Assembly (NCBI GenBank): GCA_910588955.1
Contig: CAJURQ010000037.1
Coordinates: 1-36,701 of the forward strand
Origin: an uncultured Lachnospiraceae bacterium
GTDB lineage: Bacteria > Bacillota > Clostridia > Lachnospirales > Lachnospiraceae
Reading direction: 5' to 3'
DNA length: 36,701 nt
The notes beneath the pieces are model-generated. The model saw nothing but the letters and a program-made list of their open reading frames with translations, searched no databases and was not told where the DNA came from. Shown piece by piece: positions 16,155 through 24,898 of this stretch. Both the position numbers and the translations under genes were made by a program. Numbering within the stretch: the stretch's first letter is position 1; every line of letters starts with the position of its first letter.

Positions 16155-17500
16155 TCATAGATTTGCAATCCGTTTTCCTTCCCTGCTGCTACCGACAACT
16201 CCTTAAGCATCCCACGCACTTCCTCCTCCGTGACCCTGCCCTCTATCGGCGCATAATCCCCCATATCATAGGCGTCGTAGACGGCATCCACTTCTTCCGG
16301 CGACGCCTGCTCACCATTGATATAAACCGGGCCCTCCCCAAACTCCTCGTCCTCGTCGAGCATGCCGTTGCCGTTTTTGTCAATATAGTTGACGCTTTCG
16401 ATCCACATGGGTGTCTCCATCTCACCACGCTCATTGATCCGCATATAATAGGTGTTCATAATTGCCCCTGCCTGATCCGCATTATAGTTTCTCATGTTGT
16501 TTTTCCGGGGCGCATAGTCATACCCGCTATTCCCCATAGCGCCGTATGCCCAGTGGGTCATCAGCATGGACAAGCTGCCGTCCTTATAAGTATACAGATT
16601 GACAAAGTAACCGTTCCTGCCCGAGACTAGCTCCGGGATCTCATCCTCGTCCACATAAATCAGATCATATAAAAATTTACCGCCGTACTCCGTCTCCGAA
16701 GCCGCCCATCCCTCCATGACTGACAGGTCCAGCGCCGCCTCATATGACTCCGCCCAACTCTCAAATTCCCCGTTTTTCTTTCCTCCCGTGAGCAGGTCGC
16801 GGATACCGGCAATGCTCATCGGCGCTTTTGCCTGCTCGGACAAATAATCCGAGAGCTCCTCCTCGCTGAAAAAGCTCCAGTATTCTTTCTCATAGCCAAA
16901 CATATCGCCATAATAAACGACTGCAAACTGTGTGTTCCCGTAAGTTACGATGGTCACGATATCCGTAAAGCCGTCGAAATTGACGTCCCAGAAAGACACC
17001 GCGTCCAGACTTTGAAAAGATTTCCCCGCTGCCTTCGCCGGTACATAGGGCTTAATGCCGCACAAAACTTCCCCGTTTCGCATCACCTCCATCCGAAACT
17101 CCGGCTGCGTCACAGAAGGCGCGTAGGGAACGAACCAGACCATTCCCTCGCATCTGTTCAACTCCACCTCAAAACACTGCCCGGCAATACAATCCTCCCC
17201 GAACATCTCCTTCTTTTCCCTGTTCTCGGGGCTGTCCGTATCCGTATTCGCATCGGCATCCGCAGACTCTTCCGCCCCTGCCGTCTGTGCCTCGTCTGGC
17301 GTTTGGCTTTCTTCCGTCTCCTCCGCCGTCGTCTCATCGGCATTATCCGTCTTTCCATTGTCTGCTGCCGCCGCTTCTTCCGCCGCATGGTCTCCGCCCG
17401 CCGCCTGTTCCCGCGTCCCTGTGATCTGGTTTCCGCAGCCGCCGAGAAGCATTGCCATCATAACAGCTATAACCATCCTTTTCGTATGTGTTCTTTTCAT
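16151..17500 (-). CDS. Secreted lipoprotein with EF-hand-like loop
   Basis: 449 residues from ATG 17500 (AGGTGG upstream). The signal peptide ends in lipobox 'LLGGC', so the mature protein is anchored to the outer face of the membrane. A long low-complexity acidic/alanine linker (about residues 25-95) follows. Downstream are a repeat-like 'FWDVNFDGFTDIVTI' segment and a canonical EF-hand calcium loop 'DKNGNGMLDEDE', with Asp/Asn at positions 1, 3, 5 and 9, Gly6 and Glu12. No enzymatic motif recognised. It is 69 bases downstream of the AAA ATPase gene and may share its transcript. Confidence 0.8.
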   Translation of the reverse strand: MKRTHTKRMVIAVMMAMLLGGCGNQITGTREQAAGGDHAAEEAAAADNGKTDNADETTAEETEESQTPDEAQTAGAEESADADANTDTDSPENREKKEMFGEDCIAGQCFEVELNRCEGMVWFVPYAPSVTQPEFRMEVMRNGEVLCGIKPYVPAKAAGKSFQSLDAVSFWDVNFDGFTDIVTIVTYGNTQFAVVYYGDMFGYEKEYWSFFSEEELSDYLSEQAKAPMSIAGIRDLLTGGKKNGEFESWAESYEAALDLSVMEGWAASETEYGGKFLYDLIYVDEDEIPELVSGRNGYFVNLYTYKDGSLSMLMTHWAYGAMGNSGYDYAPRKNNMRNYNADQAGAIMNTYYMRINERGEMETPMWIESVNYIDKNGNGMLDEDEEFGEGPVYINGEQASPEEVDAVYDAYDMGDYAPIEGRVTEEEVRGMLKELSVAAGKENGLQIYD

Positions 17501-17569
17501 CCTAACCACCTGCATTTTCCAGCTGCACAATGAAACCAAAAAATTTCCTTCATCCGCCGCACACATTGC

Positions 17570-18949
17570 TCAGGCATATAATTCCTGCAAATCAATCAAA
17601 ATCAGTTCCGGGCGCTCCTCACACAGAAAACCGCTCCTTGAAATAAATCCGTAACGGTAACTAGCAAGTCCGCTCTCCCTGATCTGCTCGATTTCCCTTT
17701 CAATCATCTGCTCTGTCAGCGGCTCCTTCCGAAACTTAGCCTCGTAAAAAATATAGCCATTTTCATCTTTTGTCACAATGTCAAACTCTCCGTTTTTCTT
17801 ATGAACCGGGTCGTCATAATAAAATTTCCCTATCTTTTCAAAGGGAGCTTCCGTTTTCCCCGCCAGATTCATCCTGATCAGATACTGTCTGCCAATATCT
17901 TCAAACACCCGCGGTACATGTCTGGTCTCAAAATCCTCTTCAATATATTTGTCATAAAACACCTCCGGATCCATAACGCCCATGCGGGAAGCGTTGCGAA
18001 AAATATATTTGTAATAAAAGAGTGACAGGTTGTCACTGATATAATATCCCGCCTTTCTCCGATTGTCCTCATCATTGATCGGCGCTTCCTTTCTCACTAC
18101 CTCCATCCGCATCAATTTATCCAGCACATCCACCAGAGTCGGACCGCTGGAAACATGAGACTGGTCATAAATATCCTTATACTTGCAAAATCCCTTTGCA
18201 AGCGCCTCAAACACCTCATTGGCATTTGTTATTTTTGAAATTTCTGAACTCAGATACATGGAAACCTCATTTTCCAGTCTTGCTCCCGGAGAGGCAATCA
18301 GCTCAATCACGTTTTCCCTGACCGTTCTGTTCCCGTCAATCAGGCGGTTGTAGTATGGGATACCGCCGAATACGCTGTACAGTCTTACCTTATCCTCCTC
18401 AGAAAAATTTTCGTAGAAAAAAGCCGATTCATAATAATCCATCGGTTTTAATTCAATGGTCAAGTCCACCCTGCCATAAAGCGGATTCTGTCTGGACAGT
18501 AATTCCTTCATTGTGTCCACATAAGAGCCGCAGATAATAAGCTTCATACCAGATGTGTCCCGATTCTCATCCGCCAACACCTGCAAAATGCTGTCCAATC
18601 CCTTTATGGCTTCGCGGATATAAGGATACTCATCCAGAACCAGAATCATCTTTTCCTGCCGTGACTTCACAAACAAAAACTTCAACACTTCTTCCATGCT
18701 CTCAAATGCCGGTTTCGGATAGTCAAAGGTTTCGGAAATGATTTCCGCCAGACTATCCACATTGTTTTTTTCCGTCGTCTGTTTACACTCATAATAAATG
18801 CTCCTGACCTCCGATTCCCTCAAGCACTGTTTGATCAGCTCGCTCTTACCGATACGCCGCCTTCCATAAATCAGGGCAACCATCTGATCGTCAGACGCTA
18901 TCATTTTGTGTATCTGCTTTCTCTGTTTTTCACGTCCATAAAATTTCAT
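17570..18949 (-). CDS. AAA ATPase with C-terminal DUF234 nuclease-like domain
   Basis: 459 residues of the 'archaeal ATPase' (ATPase_2) type. Walker A is 'GRRRIGKSE' near residue 30, Walker B 'ILVLDEYPY' near 105, and sensor region 'LIICGSYVDTM' near 140. A winged-helix part follows, then a C-terminal DUF234-like PD-(D/E)xK core with 'GEFDIVTKDENGYIFYEAKF' (Asp, then Glu-x-Lys). Such proteins are widespread in anaerobes. Their role is not settled, though links to mobile DNA or defence have been suggested. It starts 1 base after GGAGGTGACCG and has a strong promoter. Presence of both ATPase and nuclease signatures suggests it is intact. Confidence 0.85.
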   Translation of the reverse strand: MKFYGREKQRKQIHKMIASDDQMVALIYGRRRIGKSELIKQCLRESEVRSIYYECKQTTEKNNVDSLAEIISETFDYPKPAFESMEEVLKFLFVKSRQEKMILVLDEYPYIREAIKGLDSILQVLADENRDTSGMKLIICGSYVDTMKELLSRQNPLYGRVDLTIELKPMDYYESAFFYENFSEEDKVRLYSVFGGIPYYNRLIDGNRTVRENVIELIASPGARLENEVSMYLSSEISKITNANEVFEALAKGFCKYKDIYDQSHVSSGPTLVDVLDKLMRMEVVRKEAPINDEDNRRKAGYYISDNLSLFYYKYIFRNASRMGVMDPEVFYDKYIEEDFETRHVPRVFEDIGRQYLIRMNLAGKTEAPFEKIGKFYYDDPVHKKNGEFDIVTKDENGYIFYEAKFRKEPLTEQMIEREIEQIRESGLASYRYGFISRSGFLCEERPELILIDLQELYA

Positions 18950-18987
18950 TCGGTCACCTCCGACTCGGTTTGTATCGAATTAAATAT

Positions 18988-19016
18988 ATTGTAATAAAGA
19001 ATTTTTTTTTTGTCAA
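18988..19016 (-). promoter_or_regulatory. Strong promoter for the AAA ATPase gene
   Basis: TTGACA (19016-19011), 17-base spacer beginning with nine A residues, then TACAAT (18993-18988). The A tract could curve the DNA. A perfect GGAGGTGA ribosome site follows before the start at 18949. Confidence 0.8.
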
Positions 19017-19020
19017 ACAC

Positions 19021-19057
19021 AAAGAAACACCCCCGACCCGTCTCAGATCGGAGATGT
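19021..19057 (-). terminator. Terminator at the end of the sugar ABC operon
   Basis: On the minus strand ACATCTCCGATC and GGTCGGGGGTGT pair over 12 positions (three as G-U) around a 7-base loop, followed by TTCTTTGTGTTT. It lies 26 bases past the small 63-codon frame. Confidence 0.65.
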
Positions 19058-19082
19058 CCCTCTTGCGCTGTCTATCTTTTAT

Positions 19083-19274
19083 TTATTTCCCCTCCATTGC
19101 CTCGCGGAACTTATCTCCCGCCACCGGCTCTCCCGCCTTTTCGCCAAACCGGAACATAATACCGCCCTTTCCGTCAGACTTATATTCGACGATCCATGTC
19201 TCCCAGCTATATCTGCTCTGCGCCCGGATGCCCACCGGTCGTCCCGAAGGCTTGATCAGACCTGCCTCCTGCAT
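19083..19274 (-). CDS. Small unknown protein or C-terminal remnant
   Basis: 63 codons, rich in Gly, Lys and Glu, with 'SRYSWETWIVEYKSDGKGG' in the middle. No ribosome site precedes the ATG. The frame stays open upstream with plausible protein sequence ('DDYAWYAMQEAG') back into the AraC remnant's stop region, so the true 5' end may be lost. The operon terminator follows directly. I do not recognise it. It may be a fragment left by the same rearrangement that damaged the regulator gene. Confidence 0.35.
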   Translation of the reverse strand: MQEAGLIKPSGRPVGIRAQSRYSWETWIVEYKSDGKGGIMFRFGEKAGEPVAGDKFREAMEGK

Positions 19275-19305
19275 CGCGTACCACGCGTAATCGTCAACTC
19301 TCGTA

Positions 19306-20554
19306 TTATTTATTTTGCTTCTTGTACTCCGAGGGCGACTGCCCCTTCACTTTCTTAAACACTTTGGAAAAATATTTTTCATCCCGAAAACCCACCTTAT
19401 AGGCAATCTCGTAAGTTTTCAGATAGTTTTGCCGCAGGTAAGTGCAGGCATGTTCCACGCGAATTTCATTCAGATAATCAACGAAGCCTTTTGACATCTT
19501 TCTCTGAAAAAGGGTGGAGAGATATCCCGCGGATATGCCGACCTTCTGCGCCACATCCGAGAGCATCAGGTTCCGGATACAATCCAAACAAAAAACCGAT
19601 CAGCAGCGCCAGAGGCGCAAAAATAATTGTATCGCTCAGATCCTTCCAGCCTACCCGGCGCACCACTTCGTAGACAACAGTCCCCGTCTCTTCGTCCTGA
19701 CACCGATAGATATGATAATTTCCCAGAACGGTCTTTTTAACCTTCTCCCGCTCCACCATTGTCAAACTTGTCTCCGCAATGATTCCGGAAAGCTGTTCGC
19801 CCTCTATATCCCCGCAGCGTACAAGCTCTGCCCCGTACTCGCTCATCACCACCACGGATTCCTCCGCATGACTCAGGGAATTTTGACAGATCTCATCAAA
19901 AATTTCCGCGGAAGAACCGATCACGAGATATCCCAGTTTATTTTTCCTCGCCATATCATAAATCTCACGGTACATCACTATTTTTTCATTCTGATTCACC
20001 TGATAGGTGTCGCTCTGTCCGTTTTGACAATGTCCCACCCTCTGCCAGAGAAACTTTCCCTTTTCCTGCACGGCAAGCGCATAGATATCCTTCCGCCTCA
20101 CCTGTCCGATATCCCCCAGATAGGAGGAGGAGCGGTCGATACAGTTTAAATAGGGATTGATACCGTTTTCCGGATACAGGGCAACGCTTTTGATCTGTCC
20201 GTCGATTGCCACCATATCCTGAATGATTTTCATCGGAGCACGGTTTTGCCAAAGTCTGGCATCCCGGTTCAGTTCCCCCGGCTCATCCGATGTCAGTATC
20301 TGCTTAATTTCATCATTGATACTGATATAGGTTCCCATCTCCATAATGTTTTTCTGTAACACGCTGATACTGTCCGATAGGTTCTGCACATTTTGAACAC
20401 AACGGTTTTCTTCACTTTTCACCGCTGACCGGTAATTATGCGCAAGCAAAAGAATGCTGATCAGGAGCAAAATAGGCGTAATGATGACATAACTGTAAAA
20501 AACCAGCTTCCGCCTTATACTCAGTTTCGCCACCCAATTTTTGATCCGTCTCAT
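19306..20554 (-). pseudogene. Collapsed two-component regulator: YesM-like sensor part joined out of frame to YesN-like AraC domain
   Basis: From 20554 a sensor frame encodes a basic N-terminus, a first membrane helix ('LVFYSYVIITPILLLISILLL'-like), about 265 extracellular residues of Cache type, and a second helix 'LALLIGFLFGL' ending near residue 325. The frame then becomes nonsense. In another frame, from about 19587 to 19306, is an almost complete AraC/XylS DNA-binding domain ('LSDVAQKVGISAGYLSTLFQRK', 'AYKVGFRDEKYFSKVFKK', quoted in parts). HAMP, histidine kinase and receiver domains are absent. The order matches a yesM-yesN pair next to a CUT1 sugar ABC operon, so a deletion joining the two is inferred. 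The shift could be bridged by loss of one T in the T6 run at the junction (about 19603-19608). Confidence 0.78.
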
Positions 20555-20601
20555 AACGTTCTCCCGCTTTGCTGAGATAAAATTTGATTTATTTTATCCC
20601 T

Positions 20602-21429
20602 TCACCGCCCCATTGCAACCCCCTTTGTAATATGCTTATTTAAGATCACATACACAATAACCGCCGGTGCCGCTGTCAGCGCCATCACTGCAAACTGCAC
20701 CGCGTAATTGGAAGAATACTCACCGGTAAACTCCAGTACGGAGAAAGGCAGCGTTTTCCAAGTCGGTGTGCTAAGATAAGTGCTTGCCATCATAAATTCA
20801 TTCCAGTTATTTAAAAATGTCATAATTGCCACCGTTGCAATCGATGGCTTTAAAAGAGGGGTGACGATCTGAAATACGATTCTGTATATCCCGCACCCGT
20901 CCATCACTGCGGCTTCCTCCAACTCCTTCGGCAGAGACTGGATGAATCCCGTCATCAAAAACATGCCCTGCGGAAGAGAAAATGCCACATAGGGAATCAG
21001 AAGCGCCCAGAGCGTGTCCGTCAAATGCAGAGTGCTGTATATCTTATAATTGGGAAGCAGGGTTGCGTGAATCGGAATCATCATTCCCATAACAAGCAGC
21101 GTGCTCACCAGACCGCTCAGTTTCCATTTCATCCGCTGACATGCAAATGCCGCCATAATGGATATGATGACAACGAGAACCACCGCCATCGTGTTGATCA
21201 ACACACTGTTTCTCAAGTAGTGAAGAAAGTTGCCGTCCACAAACGCCTTCACGTAATTGTCCCATCGTATCTTTTCGGGGATAATAAGCAATCCGTTTGT
21301 GAACATCTCGTTGCTGCTGCCCAGCGAAAAATCAACGAGCCAGATGAGGGGAAACAGCTGAATGACCGCAACCAGCACCAATACAATCCATAAAATAATC
21401 TTACCGATTTTCATATTGTTTTCTTTCAT
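20602..21429 (-). CDS. Sugar ABC transporter permease, MalG/CUT1 type
   Basis: 275 residues with six predicted membrane helices and the EAA loop 'EEAAVMDGCGIYRIVFQIVTPLLKP' (in part), which docks the ATPase. The C-terminus 'ITKGVAMGR' is typical of the second permease of carbohydrate (CUT1) importers. It starts 11 bases after the first permease with a GGGGGTGATGGC ribosome site. No ATPase gene is in the operon, as usual for CUT1 systems that share a common MsmX-like ATPase. The substrate is unknown. Confidence 0.93.
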   Translation of the reverse strand: MKENNMKIGKIILWIVLVLVAVIQLFPLIWLVDFSLGSSNEMFTNGLLIIPEKIRWDNYVKAFVDGNFLHYLRNSVLINTMAVVLVVIISIMAAFACQRMKWKLSGLVSTLLVMGMMIPIHATLLPNYKIYSTLHLTDTLWALLIPYVAFSLPQGMFLMTGFIQSLPKELEEAAVMDGCGIYRIVFQIVTPLLKPSIATVAIMTFLNNWNEFMMASTYLSTPTWKTLPFSVLEFTGEYSSNYAVQFAVMALTAAPAVIVYVILNKHITKGVAMGR

Positions 21430-21440
21430 GCCATCACCCC

Positions 21441-22316
21441 CTATGCTTCCTGCTTATCCCGGAATATGGTGTTAAGCGCCACTGTCGCCAGCACACAAAT
21501 AATGATAAACACTACGCCAATCGCATTGCCGTACCCGTATTTAAACGCTTTGAACGCCTGCTGGTACAGATAGTTTGCCGCGAACTGCGTGCTGTTGTTC
21601 GGACCTCCGTTTGTCAAAAGATATACCGTCTCCATCTGTTTCAATGCGGAAATGACCGCCATTGTCACATTGATCTGAATCACCGGCTTCATTAACGGCA
21701 GCGTAATCCGAAAAAAGGTTGTCCACCAGCTCGCCCCGTCGATGGACGCCGCCTCATACAGCACCGGGTCGATATTTTTAATGCCCGTATAATAAATCAG
21801 CATTCCCCAGCCAAACCCGTGCCAGATTAATACAAGCAGCACAGACCAAATGGCGTTCTGCTGGGAGAGCCAGTTGATTTTTCCCGGATGCCTGAAAGCC
21901 TTAGCAATATTGTTCAACAGACCAAAATCCGGATTATAGATGAATTTCCAGAGATAGGCAATAACCGCTACCGAAATGACATTCGGTATAAAATAGATAC
22001 ACCGGAATATCCCCTCCGCCTTTCCCTGCAGCTTATCGAGCACCGCTGCGACAATAATTGCCAGCGGATGCTGAATGCATATAAACCCTACAGCGAGCAG
22101 AAGCGAATTCTGCAAAGATTTGCCAAATGCGCTGTCATGGAATAGATCTATATAGTTGCTAAAACCGATCAGCCGCGCCTCCCCCATACCCGAATAATCC
22201 GTAAATCCGTAATAGACGCTCAGACAGATCGGCGCCAGCACCGCAAACAGAAACACCAGAATCCCCGGCAGTACCAGACTGAAAATCACAGGCTTGTTAC
22301 TGTACAATTTTTTCAT
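21441..22316 (-). CDS. Sugar ABC transporter permease, MalF/CUT1 type
   Basis: 291 residues from ATG 22316 (AAAGGAGA upstream; an earlier start at 22364 lies in the hairpin region). Six helices, N-terminal 'PVIFSLVLPGILVFLFAV', EAA loop 'YEAASIDGASWWTTFFRITLPLMKP' (in part) and the C-terminal 'GYGNAIGVVFIIICV' are typical of the first CUT1 permease. It forms the membrane channel with the following permease, fed by the lipoprotein encoded upstream. Confidence 0.93.
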   Translation of the reverse strand: MKKLYSNKPVIFSLVLPGILVFLFAVLAPICLSVYYGFTDYSGMGEARLIGFSNYIDLFHDSAFGKSLQNSLLLAVGFICIQHPLAIIVAAVLDKLQGKAEGIFRCIYFIPNVISVAVIAYLWKFIYNPDFGLLNNIAKAFRHPGKINWLSQQNAIWSVLLVLIWHGFGWGMLIYYTGIKNIDPVLYEAASIDGASWWTTFFRITLPLMKPVIQINVTMAVISALKQMETVYLLTNGGPNNSTQFAANYLYQQAFKAFKYGYGNAIGVVFIIICVLATVALNTIFRDKQEA

Positions 22317-22356
22317 AGGAATCTCCTTTCCCACAGATATAAAAATTGTCTCACTC

Positions 22357-22407
22357 TGCGGCAATAAAGAGGATGCCGCAAAATTATTTCCTTTTGAGAC
22401 ATCCTCT
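22357..22407 (-). promoter_or_regulatory. Two mutually exclusive hairpins between binding protein and permease genes
   Basis: Inverted repeat A pairs AGAGGATG (22368-22375) with CATCCTCT (22400-22407). Inverted repeat B pairs TGCGGCA (22357-22363) with TGCCGCA (22374-22380). They share bases 22374-22375, so arm TGCCGCA is free only when A is open. On the mRNA A forms first and is followed by TTTATT. This looks like an attenuator or processing site that sets the ratio of binding protein to permease. Confidence 0.55.
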
Positions 22408-22433
22408 TCTAAAATTACTCAATGCATCCGCAT

Positions 22434-23828
22434 TTATTTACATGCCGCACCGATTGCCGCAAGGAAGTCGTCCACGGATGTAGAACCGTTGGACACGCCC
22501 TGAATCTCACTCTCAATCGCCGTCTTGAATGCGGAAGGACCGCAGTCGTTAATCGGGGTGCCGGAAACGCTGGTTGCATTCTTCAGGATATCCATAATCT
22601 GTTTCTGCAGCTCAGTCTCACTGCCGGTCAGATATGGCGTCTGATCCTGTGCAGACATACCCACGCCATTCTCCCAGCCATATTTGGAGAGCTTATCCGG
22701 CTGATACATATAGTTCAGGAACTTAATTGCTTCCTCCCTTACCTCAGAGCTTGCGGATACCGCATAACCGCCGCCGTTCCATGCCGCGATATCGTTTGCG
22801 CCGCCTTTGCCGCCGCTTACTGTCGGCATCGTGAATGCACGGATGTTATCACGGATTTCAGGTGCGATATCCTCATTCAGTGCCATGGAAGCGTCCCAGC
22901 TGCCCATGCAGTACATAGCCGCCTGCCCGTTGGTGAAAAGGTTCATTGTCGTACCGTAATCCTGAGAATCATATCCCACCTGGAACATACCGGCATCCGC
23001 AAATTTTACCAGAATCTCTGTCGCCTGCTTAATCTCCGGCGCGGTAAAATCACCTGTGGCAATCGCATTGCTGACAATATCCGCGTAGCTGATTCCGGAA
23101 ACCTTCACCAAAATATCTGTCAGGAAACATGCCATCGGCCAGCCGTCTCCGCCATCCATTGCCACTGGCGTGATGCCTGCCGCCTGAATATCTTCACAGA
23201 GACTCAGCAGATCGTCCGTAGTCGCGGGCACCTTCCAGCCGTTGTCATCAAACATTTTCTGGTTGTAGTAGAAAAGCATGATATCCGTATTTCTCGGCAG
23301 TCCGTACAGCTTGCCATCCTTTTTAAAGCCTTCCAGAGAGCCTGCAATAAAGCCGTAGTCCACGTAATCCTCTTCATTCAACTCCGCCAGCACCCCGGCA
23401 TCCAGAACTTCGTCAAGGAAGGCAGGCTGTCCCCAGATGCTGACCACATCCGGCATACCGTTCATGGCATACGCCTTGAATTTTGTCTTGTATGCCTCCT
23501 CGTCAAGCGCCTCCACTTCAATCGTAACATTTGCATTTTCCGCCATGTACTCATCAATGATCGTCTGCTCCACAAGCCCCTGTCCGTTCTTGCGGTCGGG
23601 CAGATTGGAAAACAACTTGATGGTAACATCTCCGCCTGCGCTCCCCGCATCTGCTGCCGCATCGTCCTTTGCCGCGCCGCTGTCGTCTGTCTTGCTGTCT
23701 GCCTCTTCCTCTGCCACACTCGACGTGTCCGCCGAGGCAGGCGCACTGCCTTTGTCACCGCCGCAGCCCGCAAACATTGACGCCGTCATCGCCGCCGTCA
23801 GTAAAGTTGCCAACACTTTTTTCTTCAT
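22434..23828 (-). CDS. Sugar ABC transporter substrate-binding lipoprotein
   Basis: 464 residues from ATG 23828 (GGGAGGATGC upstream). The signal peptide with lipobox 'MFAGC' is followed by a Ser/Asp/Ala-rich linker (about 25-60). The rest is a family-1 extracellular solute-binding fold: 'VTIKLFSNLPDRKNGQG', 'YAMNGMPDVVSIWGQP', 'LYGLPRNTDIMLFYYNQKMF' and 'GQAAMYCMGSWDAS'. It captures a sugar or oligosaccharide outside the cell for the two permeases downstream. The substrate cannot be told from sequence. It is the first gene of the operon, with its own regulated leader. Confidence 0.93.
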   Translation of the reverse strand: MKKKVLATLLTAAMTASMFAGCGGDKGSAPASADTSSVAEEEADSKTDDSGAAKDDAAADAGSAGGDVTIKLFSNLPDRKNGQGLVEQTIIDEYMAENANVTIEVEALDEEAYKTKFKAYAMNGMPDVVSIWGQPAFLDEVLDAGVLAELNEEDYVDYGFIAGSLEGFKKDGKLYGLPRNTDIMLFYYNQKMFDDNGWKVPATTDDLLSLCEDIQAAGITPVAMDGGDGWPMACFLTDILVKVSGISYADIVSNAIATGDFTAPEIKQATEILVKFADAGMFQVGYDSQDYGTTMNLFTNGQAAMYCMGSWDASMALNEDIAPEIRDNIRAFTMPTVSGGKGGANDIAAWNGGGYAVSASSEVREEAIKFLNYMYQPDKLSKYGWENGVGMSAQDQTPYLTGSETELQKQIMDILKNATSVSGTPINDCGPSAFKTAIESEIQGVSNGSTSVDDFLAAIGAACK

Positions 23829-23839
23829 GATTGCATCCT

Positions 23840-23891
23840 CCCGTTTTCTGTTGTGTTTTGATGGTTTCATCCTACCATCCCGGAAAACGGG
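23840..23891 (-). promoter_or_regulatory. Leader RNA able to fold over the binding-protein ribosome site
   Basis: In the 5' leader CCCGTTTTC (23891-23883) is the exact complement of GAAAACGGG (23848-23840), whose last bases are the start of the GGGAGG ribosome site. Between them is a second hairpin, GATGGT/ACCATC (23879-23860). The first arm can instead form a local CCCG-TTTTC-CGGG hairpin, so two exclusive folds exist. Alternatively this is simply a DNA inverted repeat for a regulator. Confidence 0.45.
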
Positions 23892-23909
23892 TTTACAGAT
23901 ATCTATTTT

Positions 23910-23937
23910 TCAAAATGGTGGAATATTTTCATTTTGA
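23910..23937 (-). promoter_or_regulatory. Inverted repeat upstream of the sugar operon
   Basis: TCAAAATG and CATTTTGA are perfect 8-bp arms separated by 12 bp in an AT-rich stretch about 80-110 bases before the binding-protein start. It is a candidate regulator site. No convincing -35/-10 pair was identified here. Confidence 0.45.
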
Positions 23938-23969
23938 CGCCTCACGACAACCCGGCATTTTAGGCAAAG

Positions 23970-23996
23970 AAAAAAGGGAGACGGTCCTCATCTCCC
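23970..23996 (-). terminator. Intrinsic terminator after walJ-like gene
   Basis: GGGAGA, a 9-base loop, TCTCCC, then TTTTTT on the minus strand, 44 bases past the stop of the metallohydrolase gene. It separates the polA-to-walJ cluster from the sugar operon. Confidence 0.8.
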
Positions 23997-24039
23997 TCAG
24001 GTGTTTCCCCTGAAACAACAATCGAAACATATAATACTT

Positions 24040-24840
24040 CTACCGCACCTCAATCACTTCCGACACCTCGCTTCGTTTCGCCACATACAGCGGAAAATCA
24101 TTGCCGTTATAATCCGTATCCGACATGGTGACCTCCACCCGCACCGACTCGTATGCCAGCTCCGGCAGGTTGTTTTCCTTGCTCAGGTGCCCCAGCACAA
24201 TCGCCTGCATATTGTCATGCAAAAGACGGCTCAGGAGCTTTCCCGCCGACTCGTTGGACAGATGCCCCCTCTCCCCCAGAATCCGCTGCTTCAGATAATA
24301 GGGATAAGGACCTACCTGCAGCATGTGCACGTCGTGGTTTGCCTCCAGATACAAAAGGTCAAGACCGCGCAGACACTCCACCGTATAATCATTGTAACAG
24401 CCAAGGTCGGTGAGAATCCCGATCCGCCGCCCGTCGTAATCGATCCGGTACGCCACCGGATCCGCCGCGTCATGGGATGTACGTACGGGATAGAGAGATA
24501 TATCCTTGATGGTGCATCTCTCATCCGGCGTGACGACCCGAAAGAGCGACTCGTCAATCTGCCCCAGAGAGGAGGTATTTTTGATTGCCTCCAACGTCCC
24601 CCGCGTCGCGTAAACCGGCACCCCGTATTTTCTGGAAAGCACCCCCAGCCCGCTTATGTGATCGGCGTGCTCATGGGTGATACAGATCGCGTCGATATCC
24701 TTCATGGTCAGTCCCAGCTCGGCAAGCCCGGTTTCCGTCCGTTTGCCGCTGATTCCCACATCCATCAGAAGATGGGTGGTATCGCTGCCCACATAGACGC
24801 AGTTTCCACTGCTGCCGCTGGCAATACTGCATAGTCTCAT
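24040..24840 (-). CDS. MBL-fold metallohydrolase, WalJ/YycJ family
   Basis: 266 residues. Metallo-beta-lactamase fold with the metal-binding 'THEHADHISG' near residue 55, 'RTSHDAADPVAYRI' and 'GILTDLGCYND' further on, and 'LGHLSKENN' near the end. The N-terminal 'LCSIASGSSGNCVYV' is characteristic of the YycJ/WalJ group, single-domain nucleases or phosphodiesterases linked to cell-wall control or DNA repair in other Firmicutes. Here it is not next to walRK. It is the last gene of the polA-coaE-ftsA-like cluster and is followed by a terminator. Confidence 0.9.
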   Translation of the reverse strand: MRLCSIASGSSGNCVYVGSDTTHLLMDVGISGKRTETGLAELGLTMKDIDAICITHEHADHISGLGVLSRKYGVPVYATRGTLEAIKNTSSLGQIDESLFRVVTPDERCTIKDISLYPVRTSHDAADPVAYRIDYDGRRIGILTDLGCYNDYTVECLRGLDLLYLEANHDVHMLQVGPYPYYLKQRILGERGHLSNESAGKLLSRLLHDNMQAIVLGHLSKENNLPELAYESVRVEVTMSDTDYNGNDFPLYVAKRSEVSEVIEVR

Positions 24841-24857
24841 AATTATGTAAACCTATT

Positions 24858-24884
24858 GCGGCTACGGACAAGTTCCATAGCCGC
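24858..24884. repeat. Strong hairpin between ftsA-like and walJ genes
   Basis: GCGGCTA and TAGCCGC pair over seven bases, extended by GGA/TCC inside the loop. Followed by CTTTCCTTTTTTC only on the plus strand, so as a terminator it would face the opposite way to the genes. It may be an intercistronic mRNA stem. Confidence 0.5.
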
Positions 24885-24898
24885 CTTTCCTTTTTTCG

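Noticed and set aside
20590..20615. Programmed -1 frameshift in the sensor gene joining the AraC domain
   Set aside because: The T TTT TTG heptamer at the joint would shift to -1, but the AraC domain is in the +1 frame, and missing kinase/receiver domains point to a deletion.
22422..23780. Long plus-strand frame of 452 codons
   Set aside because: It is the antisense shadow of the sugar-binding lipoprotein gene, with shadow-like composition and no start signals.
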